Notes: generated by a model not told the origin, from the letters alone. A DNA stretch of 64,000 nt from Vavraia culicis subsp. floridensis (GCF_000192795.1 NW_007360617.1:56537-120536), one strand, 5' to 3'; shown: positions 10,636-20,616, numbered from the stretch's first letter. Numbers and translations are program-made.

Positions 10636-11893
10636 GCCGCATACCGATAACGCAGAGTTGGCCGTGTATTGTGCCGTTTGAACCGGCACGTCGTTCTGCG
10701 AGTGTTAAATAAAGCATTCCCTCCAAACCACGACAAATTCGCTCAAACGCATGTTCTGCATGCATTTGAGACAGTAACCGGTGTTTACACGGTTGTAGTA
10801 CCGCAGCATTTCGAGGCACACGTTTTAGTGGTGCCATTAATTGCGACAAAACAAGACAAATTGTGCTTATGAGCATGCAACGAACTGCGTTAGTTGCAAA
10901 TTGCCAGGATGATGCGTAGAACAGCTTAGCAAAAATTGATCGAGTCTAATTTTAATTTTTATGGCTATCAAAACACACAAATCATTACCTGCGCCTCAGA
11001 ACGCTCTGAAACGTTCCGTACCACCACACCAATCATCCACGCTTTTACTCTTCAAATTCTTTTTTTAGCTTGTCATTTAAACAATTCATCGGTTGCAACG
11101 GGCTGGTGCATCCTTCAACGGTATGGTGAAAGAATATGTGCTGTTCGCTGGTAGCGAGGAGGACCTTTCCGCTGTTCGATGCAAATAACAAGACAGCTTG
11201 GAAGTTGATTAGGCAGCTAGGGAATATTAAAATTTATGTTTTACGCCTTTGCATAAAACATAGGGCCAAAATTATTTTACGTCGCATTTTTTTAAAGCGC
11301 ACCCGGCTGTTCTTTACGAACAACATTATAAGGACATGGTTAACGGATCGGAACAGTTCCTTGCCCCTTTGCAGAACGGTTGGTAACAAGCGGAAAAACA
11401 TGGCGTATTAGAGGAAGGAAACATCATTCAACAGACAAAAAACTGGTTTTGTTTTATAAAAAGTGGTTTTTACTAGAAGTACGTTTATTTCTGTTTTTTA
11501 CCCGCATCAACCAAAAACACATTTTTTGTCCCCAGGCAACAGCCTTTGATCCGTAATTGGAAATATCCCTTCCATGACGAGAACGAGCGGTACCACCACA
11601 ATTAAATATTTAAGTTTTTATTCGGTGCATGCTTCTCATGAAAGCATTTTTTGTGTCCTTTTCCGTACTATGCCGGTATGCACGCGCATTCTCCAACTCG
11701 TTGGAGTATGCCAGTCGAGCAAGTTCAAGTTTAGTTCCTCGACCGAAACCGTTCCATCCATGCTCGTTCAAGGTACCAAATCCTGTTCATTTCCCGTCCT
11801 AGAGATGACAGTGATAGCCGTAACACAAAAACAACCCATAGATACAAACATTGCTACACAGCGCTCTTTAATAAGCCACACATAACAAACCAC
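10636..11893. other. Intergenic, no gene seen
   Basis: About 1.26 kb between convergent CDC50 and RPB8. The longest ORF (about 100 codons, 11574-11885 plus) is serine/threonine-rich without motifs and abuts the RPB8 stop, so I do not call it. Confidence 0.5.
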
Positions 11894-12271
11894 TCATCGC
11901 AGTATTCTCAGCGCCATCCCTACGTCCTGGCAATCGACTGCCAACTTCACATCCTTCTCATCAGCCACCAGTTCCATCAACATCCCCCCAAAACTAACAC
12001 TAACGGTCCTCAGACCATCCACCACTTCATTATTGTAGCAATGCCCCTGCAAAACATACTCATAGCACTCAGGCACCTCCTTGTCAACCAGAATGCCATC
12101 ATAAATCACAATTTCTATCTTGTCGTTAACCTTTGGCTTGAAGAGCAACGAGTGATAGTCTATCGTGATTTTGTACAGCTGGTCGGTAAGGTACAGCTTG
12201 GAAAGGTGGTTGAACACTTTTTTGTGCTTGTCTATCGATTCTACGGTGTAAACATGTTTGTAGACCTCCAT
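11894..12271 (-). CDS. RPB8: RNA polymerase subunit RPB8 (RPABC3)
   Basis: Small subunit shared by RNA polymerases I, II and III. The diagnostic elements are present: an N-terminal EVYKHVYTVESIDKHKKVFN strand-helix, a central DKIEIVIYDG strand, CYEYVLQGHCY (family YEYVMYGK.Y), and VSVSFGGMLMELVAD (family VYVSFGGLLM.L). It ends ALRILR, matching the usual conserved lysine/arginine terminus. The ATG at 12271 follows an ACCCCCTCC leader and gives 125 residues, a little shorter than the roughly 146 of yeast and human. The longer frame upstream runs into a 27-bp tandem repeat and is not coding. The recognition rests on several aligned blocks and is strong. Confidence 0.92.
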   Translation of the reverse strand: MEVYKHVYTVESIDKHKKVFNHLSKLYLTDQLYKITIDYHSLLFKPKVNDKIEIVIYDGILVDKEVPECYEYVLQGHCYNNEVVDGLRTVSVSFGGMLMELVADEKDVKLAVDCQDVGMALRILR

Positions 12272-12274
12272 GGA

Positions 12275-12279
12275 GGGGG
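12275..12279 (-). promoter_or_regulatory. C-run before the RPB8 start
   Basis: Five G residues on the plus strand are CCCCC on the coding strand, three bases upstream of the ATG at 12271. This supports the short RPB8 start. Confidence 0.55.
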
Positions 12280-12320
12280 TTGGCAAAGAAAATGGTTTTG
12301 ATTGTGGCTGGTGCGGACGT

Positions 12321-12466
12321 GGCAAAAGGATTTAAGGCTCTGAACACGGCAAAAGGATTTAAGGCTCTGAACACGGCAAAGAGATTTAAGGCTCTGAACA
12401 CGGCAAAGGGATTTTAGGCTCTGAACACGGCAAAAGGATTTTAGGCTCTGAACACGGCAAAGATGG
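12321..12466. repeat. 27-bp tandem repeat, about 5.4 copies
   Basis: Unit GGCAAAAGGATTTAAGGCTC plus TGAACAC, starting at 12321, 12348, 12375, 12402 and 12429, with a partial copy after 12456. Copies differ by single bases (AAAAGG, AAAGAG, AAAGGG; TTTAAGG or TTTTAGG). It lies about 50 bp upstream of the RPB8 start, so it may sit in that gene's promoter or leader. Confidence 0.9.
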
Positions 12467-13319
12467 TACACGAGAACAGTGACCATTCACAACTGTGCTA
12501 CCGGTGCGGTGCTGTTCCACAGGACTTTTAGCGCATCCTCGTGCCAAAGGCGTACCGTACTCGAAGCAATTGATGCACCTCAGGAAATACATCGGTACGG
12601 CTCAACGATGCAGTCTAGCAATTCGATGGAGTTAAATTTACGTGTTACATCGGTTACGCCTCACGATACTGTGCCATTGAGCAACTTAAGAATGTTCAAA
12701 TGACTGTGAACCGGGCATTGGTGCGACTGTCAGTTCCAGCAGATCGGAAATGTGTGCTGTTCAGCTGTTGCTGCAGAAAAGGCAAACAAACGCGCTTTTA
12801 ACGAAAATATGATTGAATGCCGGGCTGAGGAGCTGCAATTTTGCTAAAAGTGCGTTTTCTTACCTTTTCTGTGGTAAAGATGCGTTCATTTCCAGATGAA
12901 GGATCAAAAGCTGAGCAGACAAACGTATTTTTACCAAAAAAAGAAAAAAATTATGGTGCTGAACTGAAGGTTCGTACGGCGTACTGTATTTGGTGCTGAT
13001 ACCCGTTGCACACCGTGATGTATTCCTTGGCAGTTCAAGAACAAAACAAATTTGATGAAAAAATATTTTGTAATGCTCCACTTGAAGTGCTGTAAGATTA
13101 TCGTGCGCATGGCTGTAGGAGAGCGAGTGTACCGCATGGAAATTGCATCGGTAAGCACTGAACCGTGTTAAAACGTGCCCTGCACGTCATTCCTTGACGG
13201 TAAAAGGTGCCAACTCACAGCGCGCTGCCATGTTATCATCCCGTTGTGAACGAGCGGTTGAACTGGGCTATCAGCCCATTCTAAAACAGAATGTTTTACA
13301 CACGGTTAAATTATCATAC
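12467..13319. other. Intergenic between RPB8 and the 13320 gene
   Basis: No gene is supported in about 850 bp. Just before the 13320 start are two adjacent perfect inverted repeats: TGGGCT-atc-AGCCCA at 13264-13278 and TAAAACA-gaa-TGTTTTA at 13282-13298. Confidence 0.5.
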
Positions 13320-13793
13320 ATGAGCACGATCATGCTTTTGTTCATCGGTTGTCTCCGTTGTGCCGAATATCTTTTCCCACTTTCCAGCAAATTCAACGAA
13401 TACGTGGTGATGAACCCAAACGAAGCGCTCAGCCTGCTCAACTACAGCACCGTAATACCATCGTGGAATCCGAACGCACAGTTTGCATACTTTGCCGATC
13501 AGCACTTGCTGCTAATTGGCAGATCAAGCGTTGGCGACGGGACGTACAGAGGACCAATCTACAAGGGCAACGGCTGCTGGGAGATCGTTGACGTCGCACC
13601 AAGGCAGATAATGCTCAAGAACGGACCATGGTGCTTGGGCGTAAGGAAAGAAATGCTCCTCGTTAATGAGCGGGCCCTTGTGCTAGGAACGTGTAGCGGT
13701 GATGACGAACAAATATTCTACGTGCATGATGGCAGGTTCTTGCCAAGGCCATCAAGAGCGGTGACTGCCGCTGTGTTGGGACCGCAATTTTGA
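13320..13793 (+). CDS. Secreted ricin-B-like (beta-trefoil) protein, short form
   Basis: A 157-residue protein from the ATG at 13320. It begins with a clear signal peptide (MSTIMLLFIGCLRCAEYLF) and therefore enters the secretory pathway. The mature part contains WCLGVRKEMLLV...LGTCSGDDEQIFYV. This matches the cysteine and QxF/QxW pattern of ricin-B-type beta-trefoil repeats and aligns with the same block in the proteins at 41447, 48679 and 53905. It has no low-complexity tail, unlike those three, so it is the minimal member of the family. The frame is open upstream to a TTG, but that segment would bury the signal peptide. Ricin-B-like lectins are known in microsporidia as secreted or spore-surface proteins. 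No enzymatic (A-chain) toxin domain is present. The carbohydrate ligand is unknown. Confidence 0.7.
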   Translation: MSTIMLLFIGCLRCAEYLFPLSSKFNEYVVMNPNEALSLLNYSTVIPSWNPNAQFAYFADQHLLLIGRSSVGDGTYRGPIYKGNGCWEIVDVAPRQIMLKNGPWCLGVRKEMLLVNERALVLGTCSGDDEQIFYVHDGRFLPRPSRAVTAAVLGPQF

Positions 13794-14152
13794 ACGAGGA
13801 CGTGTTAAATAAAAAGGCTTTGTGTGAGGTAACTGTGATTTTGAATGTGAGCAGAGTTGCGCGGTGAATAAGAATTTGATTGGTGTGTAAATTGCAAGAA
13901 CGTGTATTTGTGAGTCTGCGCTGTTGTTTCTAGTCAAAGGGCTCAGTCTGTCCGAATACTGGCCGCTGTAACCTTCGAAGCGAGTAATACTGAAGGATCG
14001 GTCTTTTCACGGGGCTGCTCCTCGTGATATACCGAGAATAAAATTTGTGTTACAGATCAAGTAGTGATGGCAAAGTATTTCGTGGATAAAGCGACGTAAC
14101 AACGATCAAATTTATTTCATGGGTCAACGAGCGGTGCTGCTGCAACAGCTCC
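13794..14152. other. Intergenic, no gene seen
   Basis: About 360 bp between the convergent 13320 gene and VPS45, leading into the 47-bp repeat. Nothing else is seen. Confidence 0.5.
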
Positions 14153-14292
14153 CATGCCAACTCTGAGTTCGTGGAATAACGCGGTTTAATCAGCAGCTTC
14201 ATGCCAACTCTGAGTTCGTGGAATAACGCGGTTTAATCAGCAGCTTCATGCCAACTCTGAGTTCGTGGAATAACGCGGTTTAATCAGCAGCT
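14153..14292. repeat. 47-bp tandem repeat, 3 copies, overlapping the VPS45 stop
   Basis: Three nearly identical units begin at 14153, 14200 and 14247 with CATGCCAACTCTGAGTTCGT. The third contains the VPS45 stop codon and the last residues (AAD), so the two downstream copies are duplications of the gene's own 3' end. The flanking CAGCTCCCATGCCA occurs at both outer edges. Confidence 0.9.
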
Positions 14293-15644
14293 CCCATGCC
14301 ATCGTTCAAAACATCGCTGTAGTTTACGATCCTGTCGCACAGAATGACATAATCCACGATATTACGCTCCCTAAAAAACATATTGATGGCCCTGTACTCG
14401 TTGAAAGTGATATCATCAACGTAGATTACGTACGGCTTAGACACCTTGAGACTGTCAACCGTGCACAGACTGCCATCTATCTTGTTCTTCATTATCTTTC
14501 CCAACAACCTCGTGATGACCGGCTCATACGCCAGCTTGATATCAACGTGCTCACGGAACGTGGGTATGGGCGCATTCGTGTGCTTCTTAACAAATTGCTG
14601 GATCTTCACGTACTTCTCAAACACGGGCCTGCTCCTCTTGTGGGGGTTTCTCAGGAGATAAATCATCACCAGCTTCTCCTTCTGTTCTCTCGTCAACTTA
14701 TCGTTGCTGAGCACCTTCTCGATCTGCTTGGTGTTCATTTTGTTCTCTTTGATTATTTTCATCTCAACTTCGCTCATCTCCTTGTTATCAACGCAATGTT
14801 TTACGATGTAGTTGTGCAGCTTGAGGTGCTTTTCGAGGCTGTCTTTGGTCTTTGTGGCTGTGCTCAGTGCTGACAGATCGACAGGCACTTTTTCGGTTGA
14901 TTTTATAAACTCCTTCAAATTGGCGCTGACCGCGTTGATGTCCAGAAACTTGTTCACCTCGAAGAACGCATCGCTAAGCACGTATGTCTTGTCTAAGGTC
15001 ACGATGCCGTTGCTTGACTTAAGGTACTCGTATATCATCGGCTGGTACCGCCACTCGTGCACCAGGGGCGTGTAAGGATCGAAAGAACGGTTCAGCATGA
15101 TCAGCGTTCCCTTGTTTGCAAATTTGGATGCGTGTATCATCATCTGAGTCACGAGCTCCTTCATTCCCGCGTTCGTTATCATTTTGGGACATATTCCGAG
15201 GGTGCTCAGCACCGACATAATACCGTCCATTCGATTGCCGCTCCCCACCCTGTACAGCATGTCATCGAGTTTTACCACGCCAATGTTCATTTCATACGTT
15301 TCGCTCACCACCGCGTGCGTATCGCTGCGGGCCATAATCTCCAGCACGTCATCATCAACCTTACCAGTGAAGAAAATGATGTACCGGCCGTACTTCGGCT
15401 CCTTCAATTCGCATACGATCTGGTAAATGCTCGTGGGCTGCGCAAAAATCACACAGGTCAGGCCGTGCATGCGGCAGCGCGTGTCTGTGAGCATCTGAAA
15501 TAAAAAAAAGTCGTTTTTCAGGAAGTTTGTGTGCGAAACGTGCGATGATAGTATGGGCTTGGTGTAGCTGTCGAACAGCGCTATTTTTGTGCCTGTGCCC
15601 TTGGAGAGGATGTTCTTCAGTTTGGGTGCGAATATGTCGTGCAT
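14280..15644 (-). CDS. VPS45: Sec1/Munc18 protein, VPS45-like
   Basis: SM-family protein that binds syntaxin-type SNAREs and promotes membrane fusion at the Golgi/endosome. The N-terminal domain aligns with Vps45: KIALFDSYTKPILSSHVSH, then LKEPKYGRYIIFFTG (Vps45 L.NPKYGEYYIFFSN). The SM hallmark LIMLNRSFDPYTPLVHEWRY lies near residues 183-202. A helical middle (KENKMNTKQIEKVLSNDK, then LVMIYLLRNP) and a C-terminal domain ending with a conserved core (VDYVILCDRIV) follow. Domain 3 appears complete but short, giving 454 residues against about 570 in yeast. The frame is open upstream without an ATG (a GTG at 15680), so the start is 15644. The final residues and stop lie inside a tandem duplication. 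VPS45 is preferred over SLY1 or VPS33 on the N-terminal blocks. Confidence 0.87.
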   Translation of the reverse strand: MHDIFAPKLKNILSKGTGTKIALFDSYTKPILSSHVSHTNFLKNDFFLFQMLTDTRCRMHGLTCVIFAQPTSIYQIVCELKEPKYGRYIIFFTGKVDDDVLEIMARSDTHAVVSETYEMNIGVVKLDDMLYRVGSGNRMDGIMSVLSTLGICPKMITNAGMKELVTQMMIHASKFANKGTLIMLNRSFDPYTPLVHEWRYQPMIYEYLKSSNGIVTLDKTYVLSDAFFEVNKFLDINAVSANLKEFIKSTEKVPVDLSALSTATKTKDSLEKHLKLHNYIVKHCVDNKEMSEVEMKIIKENKMNTKQIEKVLSNDKLTREQKEKLVMIYLLRNPHKRSRPVFEKYVKIQQFVKKHTNAPIPTFREHVDIKLAYEPVITRLLGKIMKNKIDGSLCTVDSLKVSKPYVIYVDDITFNEYRAINMFFRERNIVDYVILCDRIVNYSDVLNDGMGAAD

Positions 15645-16339
15645 GCCTGTGTGCACTGTTTGCGATGTGTTTATGTACACGGAGTGTTTTGGATTTGTTT
15701 TGGATGGTGATCAGTGATTCGGCAACGGGGCGTATACGGCTGTGAGCAGCCTAATTGCAGGACGGCACAGCATGGTCTGTTTTGGATGTTACTCCTGCAT
15801 GTAAATGGATTGTATGCACCAGGCTGAGTGATTACCCGCCTGATACGCAGATAGCAAGGATTTGTACAGTTCTCTGTGCTTGATCGCAGAAATAAAACGG
15901 CCACTTCTTTTGTGGTAATTTTGGTGACATGCACCGGTATCACAGGCCAACGATCGCAATCACTTCCTGTGATACTTCCCTTGCTTTGCTCCCTGCTGTT
16001 AGTGAGGTGTAACTGAAGCAGCAAGCAAATTTGTAATTGTTTAGGTGTCATCATACGAGGAAATAAATGTATTTTGGCAAAAAGAGTAAATCCATAGTTT
16101 ATTTGCTGCTCCCCTTCCTGAAATGAAGAAAATTCAATTTAAAAGGCACCGACCAAAGCATCTACCTATCATTGTTGCAACGCTCAGAGCATCTTCCCTT
16201 CCACCCAGCATAAACAGTAAAAATAATAAATCTGGCTCATTCAGAGTGTACCGTAGCTACTTGCCTTTATTTCATGGTCACCGCTTCCAATAACAAATTT
16301 ACTTGATTGCTCATAAAGAGCAAATATTTTACCCTTCGA
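15645..16339. other. Divergent intergenic region, VPS45/SPC2
   Basis: About 0.7 kb between divergently transcribed VPS45 and signal peptidase subunit genes. It must hold both promoters. No ORF, repeat or clear motif stands out. Confidence 0.5.
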
Positions 16340-16861
16340 ATGGACGCAATCATTGCTCATTACAATAAAACGCCTATAAATTGCAATGTTTACGGCCTTG
16401 TAAACCTAAAAGTGGCATGCAACGATCTGCTCGTGGAATATCTCAAAAAAGAGAAGGGCTACCAGCAGAGACAGACGTACACCGACATGAAAATAGCGGT
16501 TGGTCTGATATCCGTGGTGTGTGCGATACTGACGTGTTACATGTCCTTGCACTACGACTTTGCCGATTACAGGAAGGCGCTCGTCGTGGTCCTTGCCATT
16601 TACTTCTCCCTGAATTTCATGCTGGAGATTTGTTTGCGGTTTTTTGCGCGTAATACCGTGTTTGAGGGATACAACAGGGAGGGATCGATACGTATTGATG
16701 GGTTTAATAAGGCTGTTGACACCAACTACAAGCTCATAATTTACAAGAATGGAAAGGCCATTCCTGGTAATTTCAGCAAAAGCATTTACGATCTTTATGA
16801 CGAGTCGGGGGTGTTGGATCACGAAACGTTTTTGAGAGAAGTTGCGCAGGTGTTTGCTTAG
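16340..16861 (+). CDS. SPC2: Signal peptidase complex subunit 2 (SPC25)
   Basis: Non-catalytic ER membrane subunit of the signal peptidase complex, next to the translocon. A short cytosolic N-terminus (VNLKVACNDLLVEYL) is followed by the family's YTDMKIAVGLISVV entry into the first membrane span (residues about 50-70). After the SLHYDFADYRKA turn comes a second span, LVVVLAIYFSLNFMLEICL. The cytosolic C-terminal domain contains FEGYNREGSIRIDG and ends REVAQVF. The order and spacing match SPC25/SPCS2, and 173 residues is close to the yeast protein. The ATG at 16340 follows CCCTTCGA; the frame is also open to 16307, but that start lacks a C-run. It is consistent with the many secreted proteins in this window. 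Confidence 0.87.
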   Translation: MDAIIAHYNKTPINCNVYGLVNLKVACNDLLVEYLKKEKGYQQRQTYTDMKIAVGLISVVCAILTCYMSLHYDFADYRKALVVVLAIYFSLNFMLEICLRFFARNTVFEGYNREGSIRIDGFNKAVDTNYKLIIYKNGKAIPGNFSKSIYDLYDESGVLDHETFLREVAQVFA

Positions 16862-17544
16862 TTAAAAGTGTTTAGTAAACTGCATTGAGTTCTTGTCCGT
16901 GTGGCGCTCTACCACAACATTGCTTGGTAGGTCATCATCACTGCTTAGCAGTGATAAACACGTTTTATTTCATACGGCATCGTACAATTGCAGTAAACTA
17001 GCGATTAGTGGTTTACTCGCCACTTCACCCGCACCACACATCAGCAAATTGTTAAAGATCCTTCTTGAGAACTCATCCAATCCGTTTTGATAGCCTGTCG
17101 CTCTTTGCTCTGTGGAATGCACGAACATGACGGGCCAAGAGAGAACGGACACAACACCCCATACAATTAACGGTCGTGCACAGGTCGGAACAAACCGTTG
17201 TTTATCTTTTTAAGAACGCTGCTCTGTTTAACGTGCCATGTCCTATGCGCCTCGTGACCTGCCCCTTCGTTTGCATCTTTCCCACCGCAGGCACACGTAA
17301 TTCCCTGCTCACCAAAAGCACGTTCATTTGATTTTGCACCACTTCGCACGCGCATACTTTTCGGTCCATTGATTTAGTTCATGGAGCGGATGAGCCTTGC
17401 ACCGTGTTGCTGCATCCGTTTCTGCCGTTCACCTCAAGGATCAGCACAGAAATGTCATCGCTAATCTTCATGTCCTACCACAGGGAACGACAGTTTCTAA
17501 TAAATTACTGAACGATCCTCTGCACACCTTTCAATTCAGTTGAA
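16862..17544. other. Intergenic, with a short hairpin
   Basis: No gene is supported. A perfect 8-bp inverted repeat with a 3-base loop (ATCACTGC-tta-GCAGTGAT) lies at 16937-16955, about 75 bp after the SPC2 stop. It could structure the 3' end of that transcript. Confidence 0.45.
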
Positions 17545-17722
17545 CGATGCGCGTCAGCACTCGTATTTTGCTTAATTTTTTGGGCCGAAGCGTATTTAAC
17601 GGAATAAACAGTTCCTCAGACATAACACGGACGCGATGCGCGTCAGCACTCGTATTTTGCTTAATTTTTTGGGCCAAAGCGTATTTAACGGAATAAACAG
17701 TTCCTCAGACATAACACGGACG
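17545..17722. repeat. 89-bp direct tandem duplication
   Basis: Two adjacent copies, 17545-17633 and 17634-17722, each starting CGATGCGCGTCAGCACTCGT, differ at about one base (GGGCCGAAG against GGGCCAAAG). It lies just upstream of the 17816 gene and is very recent by its near identity. The ORF that begins inside the second copy (17636) is an in-frame leader, not the likely protein start. Confidence 0.92.
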
Positions 17723-17815
17723 CGTGCTGATGGTGATCGACTACTCCTGTTTCCTACGTCACCGAGTAATCGGCAATCTTCCCTTTATTTAGAAAAACGC
17801 CGGCACGGCACCCTG

Positions 17816-18085
17816 ATGAGCACATCCCTTAGCGCGTACTTCCAAGAGGCAAAGAACGAAATTTACAGTGCCAATCGCATCCGAAAGGCGCTTACTCACA
17901 CGTATGAATGGATAAACGGTCATGTATTCAGGAACTTTGAGTCAAAATTCTTTCGATTCGTCGGGACAGGCTGCTTTTACATCTACAACACGTTCATCTA
18001 CCTGGTCGTGCCGGTGTACTACATATATCGGACAGAATGTTCGGACAAAGAACCTTCGCTCCTTTCTGCCAGGCAGGTAAATTAA
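17816..18085 (+). CDS. Small tail-anchored membrane protein, unknown
   Basis: An 89-residue protein from the ATG at 17816, which is preceded by CCCTG. It has an amphipathic, charged N-terminal half (AYFQEAKNEIYSANRIRK...) and one hydrophobic span near residues 50-72 (FVGTGCFYIYNTFIYLVVPV), then a short polar tail. This layout suits a tail-anchored protein of the ER or of the mitosome outer membrane. A distant resemblance to TOM22-type receptors (helix, span ending in VP) is possible but weak, so I assign no name. It converges on RRP4 with only six bases between the two stop codons, so the transcripts must overlap. Confidence 0.6.
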   Translation: MSTSLSAYFQEAKNEIYSANRIRKALTHTYEWINGHVFRNFESKFFRFVGTGCFYIYNTFIYLVVPVYYIYRTECSDKEPSLLSARQVN

Positions 18086-18091
18086 ATTTAA

Positions 18092-18805
18092 TTATAGCGA
18101 TTCGAGTATTTTATCATCGATTGCGCATCCTTGAGCAGCGCATTTATCGAGGTATTGCACTGCTGCCACCATCTTGGCGTAACCTACCGCTTCATTTTTT
18201 CGCAGCTGTATGAAGACGTAGCCGTTAGCTCCAACCACAAATCTTAACTGCTCGTTCTCCACGAAGCTGCTCCGATAACTACCGACAGCACACAGCGGCA
18301 CAATTTTAAGAACCCCGTTCGTTAACTTACCGTACCGCTCGTTGCGCGTGCTGAGCACGGCCGATCCCACGTTAACCTTCTGTATCTCAGCCACCAAAAC
18401 ATCATCCACATCAAAGAAACTGTGCATGAGCATCTCATCCTGCTCCAGCTTTCTCCTCTGCGCATTGTCTGGCAGTGCTATCGTTGTCAAATTCAGTATG
18501 CACTCGAGCTGAGCATTAGCCTCTATCTTCCACCTCTTCACCGACAGCATGGCCACACGCCCAACGATTATGTCGCCGGCCAGTGGAATGTACCGGTACC
18601 TGGTGCACGGCTCAATCATTACCAGTTTGTTGATGCGTGTCAGCGTGCCCAGCACCGATGAGTGTATTGATGTGTTGTGGGGATACGTGTTGTGGCTGTA
18701 GATGCTATCCTCGATGTCGCACACTTTTTCGCCGGGGATGAACATATTTGGAACGGCCGAATAATTTTTCAAAATATGATGGCCGTATCTGCGTACTGGA
18801 AACAT
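18092..18805 (-). CDS. RRP4: Exosome subunit RRP4
   Basis: S1/KH cap protein of the RNA exosome, which guides RNA into the 3'-5' degradation core. The N-terminal domain has FIPGEKVCD, the S1 domain contains LAGDIIVGRVAMLSVKRWKIE and LECILNLTTIALPDNAQRRK (family VNLPGG..RR), and then LEQDEMLMHSFFDVDDVLVAEIQKV and LSTRNERYGKLTNGVL. The KH-like C-terminal part contains FVVGANGYVFIQL, replacing the usual LGNNGFIWI. At 237 residues it is shorter than yeast Rrp4 (359), mainly at the ends. The ATG at 18805 directly follows CCC, supporting this start over the in-frame ATG at 18745. Recognition is strong. Confidence 0.92.
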   Translation of the reverse strand: MFPVRRYGHHILKNYSAVPNMFIPGEKVCDIEDSIYSHNTYPHNTSIHSSVLGTLTRINKLVMIEPCTRYRYIPLAGDIIVGRVAMLSVKRWKIEANAQLECILNLTTIALPDNAQRRKLEQDEMLMHSFFDVDDVLVAEIQKVNVGSAVLSTRNERYGKLTNGVLKIVPLCAVGSYRSSFVENEQLRFVVGANGYVFIQLRKNEAVGYAKMVAAVQYLDKCAAQGCAIDDKILESL

Positions 18806-20616
18806 GGGCTGGATTGTGCGGGTGGTACCTTCCGTTTCACGTGACCAGGACTGATGACCATGATCTATCCGAGTGTACCCAAAAACGTATTTTTCGTGGA
18901 ATGAACAGGTAATGCTGAGGCAGGTTCATTGAAAACTCTGCAACAATGAAATATCAAAACAGAACCTGAAAAGACAGAAGAGTGAACGGCAAGAACACAG
19001 CTAAATATATTTAAAGCGGTGATGCGTGTTTCCATGCGGAAGGGCGGTTAGTGCTAGAATTCCCTTGGTGCGTGTCACGTGATGGTTAAGAACAAATTTT
19101 TTGGTATTGTAACGAGGAGAGCAACAAACATAAATCTAGTGAAAAACAGCTATTAGGTCCTTGTGTTGAGCGTTTAGCAGGTATTGCGTAGATCAACCTG
19201 TTTAAAACGAAACAACCGCGGTGTATGAATAGCTTTGATTCGGTTTGATCTATGAGATGGCCATTAAACTGATCCTATAAAGAATCACAAACATTGTTAT
19301 GCCTGTCTGGCCATGTTGATTAGTGCGTACTTACGGCTCACAAAACGTTTCATCGTAGCAGATGCTTTACACGATAGTTCGGCACCATTATGTTTTTGAC
19401 ACTTGGCTTGTCTTGCAATAAAATATTTGATCAGCGAGGTGCCTCGTTGAAAGTCTTAACCACCGAAATGTGATTGTAAAGCGATAATTAGGCAAAATTT
19501 TAACAAGACACTTTCAAATTCGTCTTTTTGACCAAAAACACGTTTACCTCTCTTCGTATACCACAACACCTAAATAACATACTTTTTGCTCTGCCAGGAC
19601 CGACGCTGGCATGAGCCTTTGGTTCTTGAAGGACCTAGTGATTCACACAAAAAGAAGCAGAACTGTGCCGTTCTGTCACCGCAGGAGAAGAGCACTTTTC
19701 GCTACGGTGCCATGTTCCTTTCGTATATCATAGAGCCAGGAGAACACACAGCTTATGTTTATCATGCAAATGGCAGACTCTGCACTACGAGGGCCTGCGC
19801 ACATTCGATTGCTCGATATGCATGGCGTCTATCGATGTGACTGTGGGGTATTTTACAGCATCATTGCACCGTTCAGCACTCCTTACTGACCAGAGTGATG
19901 TAAATGTGCAATAAACACACGAAAACAGCATTCTTTGACATTCTCATTGAGGAAATTCTGATTTTTTATTGGCAATGACGAATGACAGCCACACGTTGCG
20001 GTGTATTGAAACATTTGCAGGTATAAAGGAGATACTCAGCATTTTAGCAGTTTTACTCCCGCTACATGAGCAGTGGTGGTTAAAAACAGTCAGTTCGATT
20101 AATTTGTGCTCCGACTAGAATGTTTTATATCGTAAAACAGCGCTGATGTTACGGTTGTAATACATCCCCGATCCAAATACATTTAACGCTGTTCGCAATG
20201 TTTTATCGGGCAAACGTACTTTCTACCTAAAGTTAGTGCTGTAAATCGGGCAGGCACCCAGGCATATTATCCAATTATGCTCAGAGACCAGTATTAATAG
20301 CAATAAATTGACTTTCTGCGCCAGTTGCACCACACCATCTCGTCATTCAGGGCTGTGACCGGCACCGGCAAGAAAATCGTGCTCATCCGGCAGGTGCTAC
20401 GGGAATGCACGAGCTGTCTGCCGCCCTACAACTCACACAAAAACGAGTGATGAAATCAAAACACTACAACTAAAGATAACACAAGGCATCAATCGTATCA
20501 CATTAGCACGGTTTACACCGATCACCCGCAGCGCACCCAATAAATTCAATCGCTCTCCCACAAACACATTGTTTCACTTGCGCTTATTATAAAAAAGTGC
20601 AGCTTTGGTTCCCGAA
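18806..20616. other. Divergent intergenic region, RRP4/KH protein
   Basis: About 1.8 kb. One 84-codon ORF (19586-19840 plus) has no motif and no start signal. Nothing else is supported. Confidence 0.5.

Noticed and set aside
11574..11885. 103-codon plus-strand ORF next to RPB8
   Set aside because: No recognisable motif, Ser/Thr-rich composition typical of random frames and no start signal.
12126..12486. Minus-strand ORFs with VFRALNPFA repeats
   Set aside because: They are the 27-bp tandem repeat read through; no start or homology.
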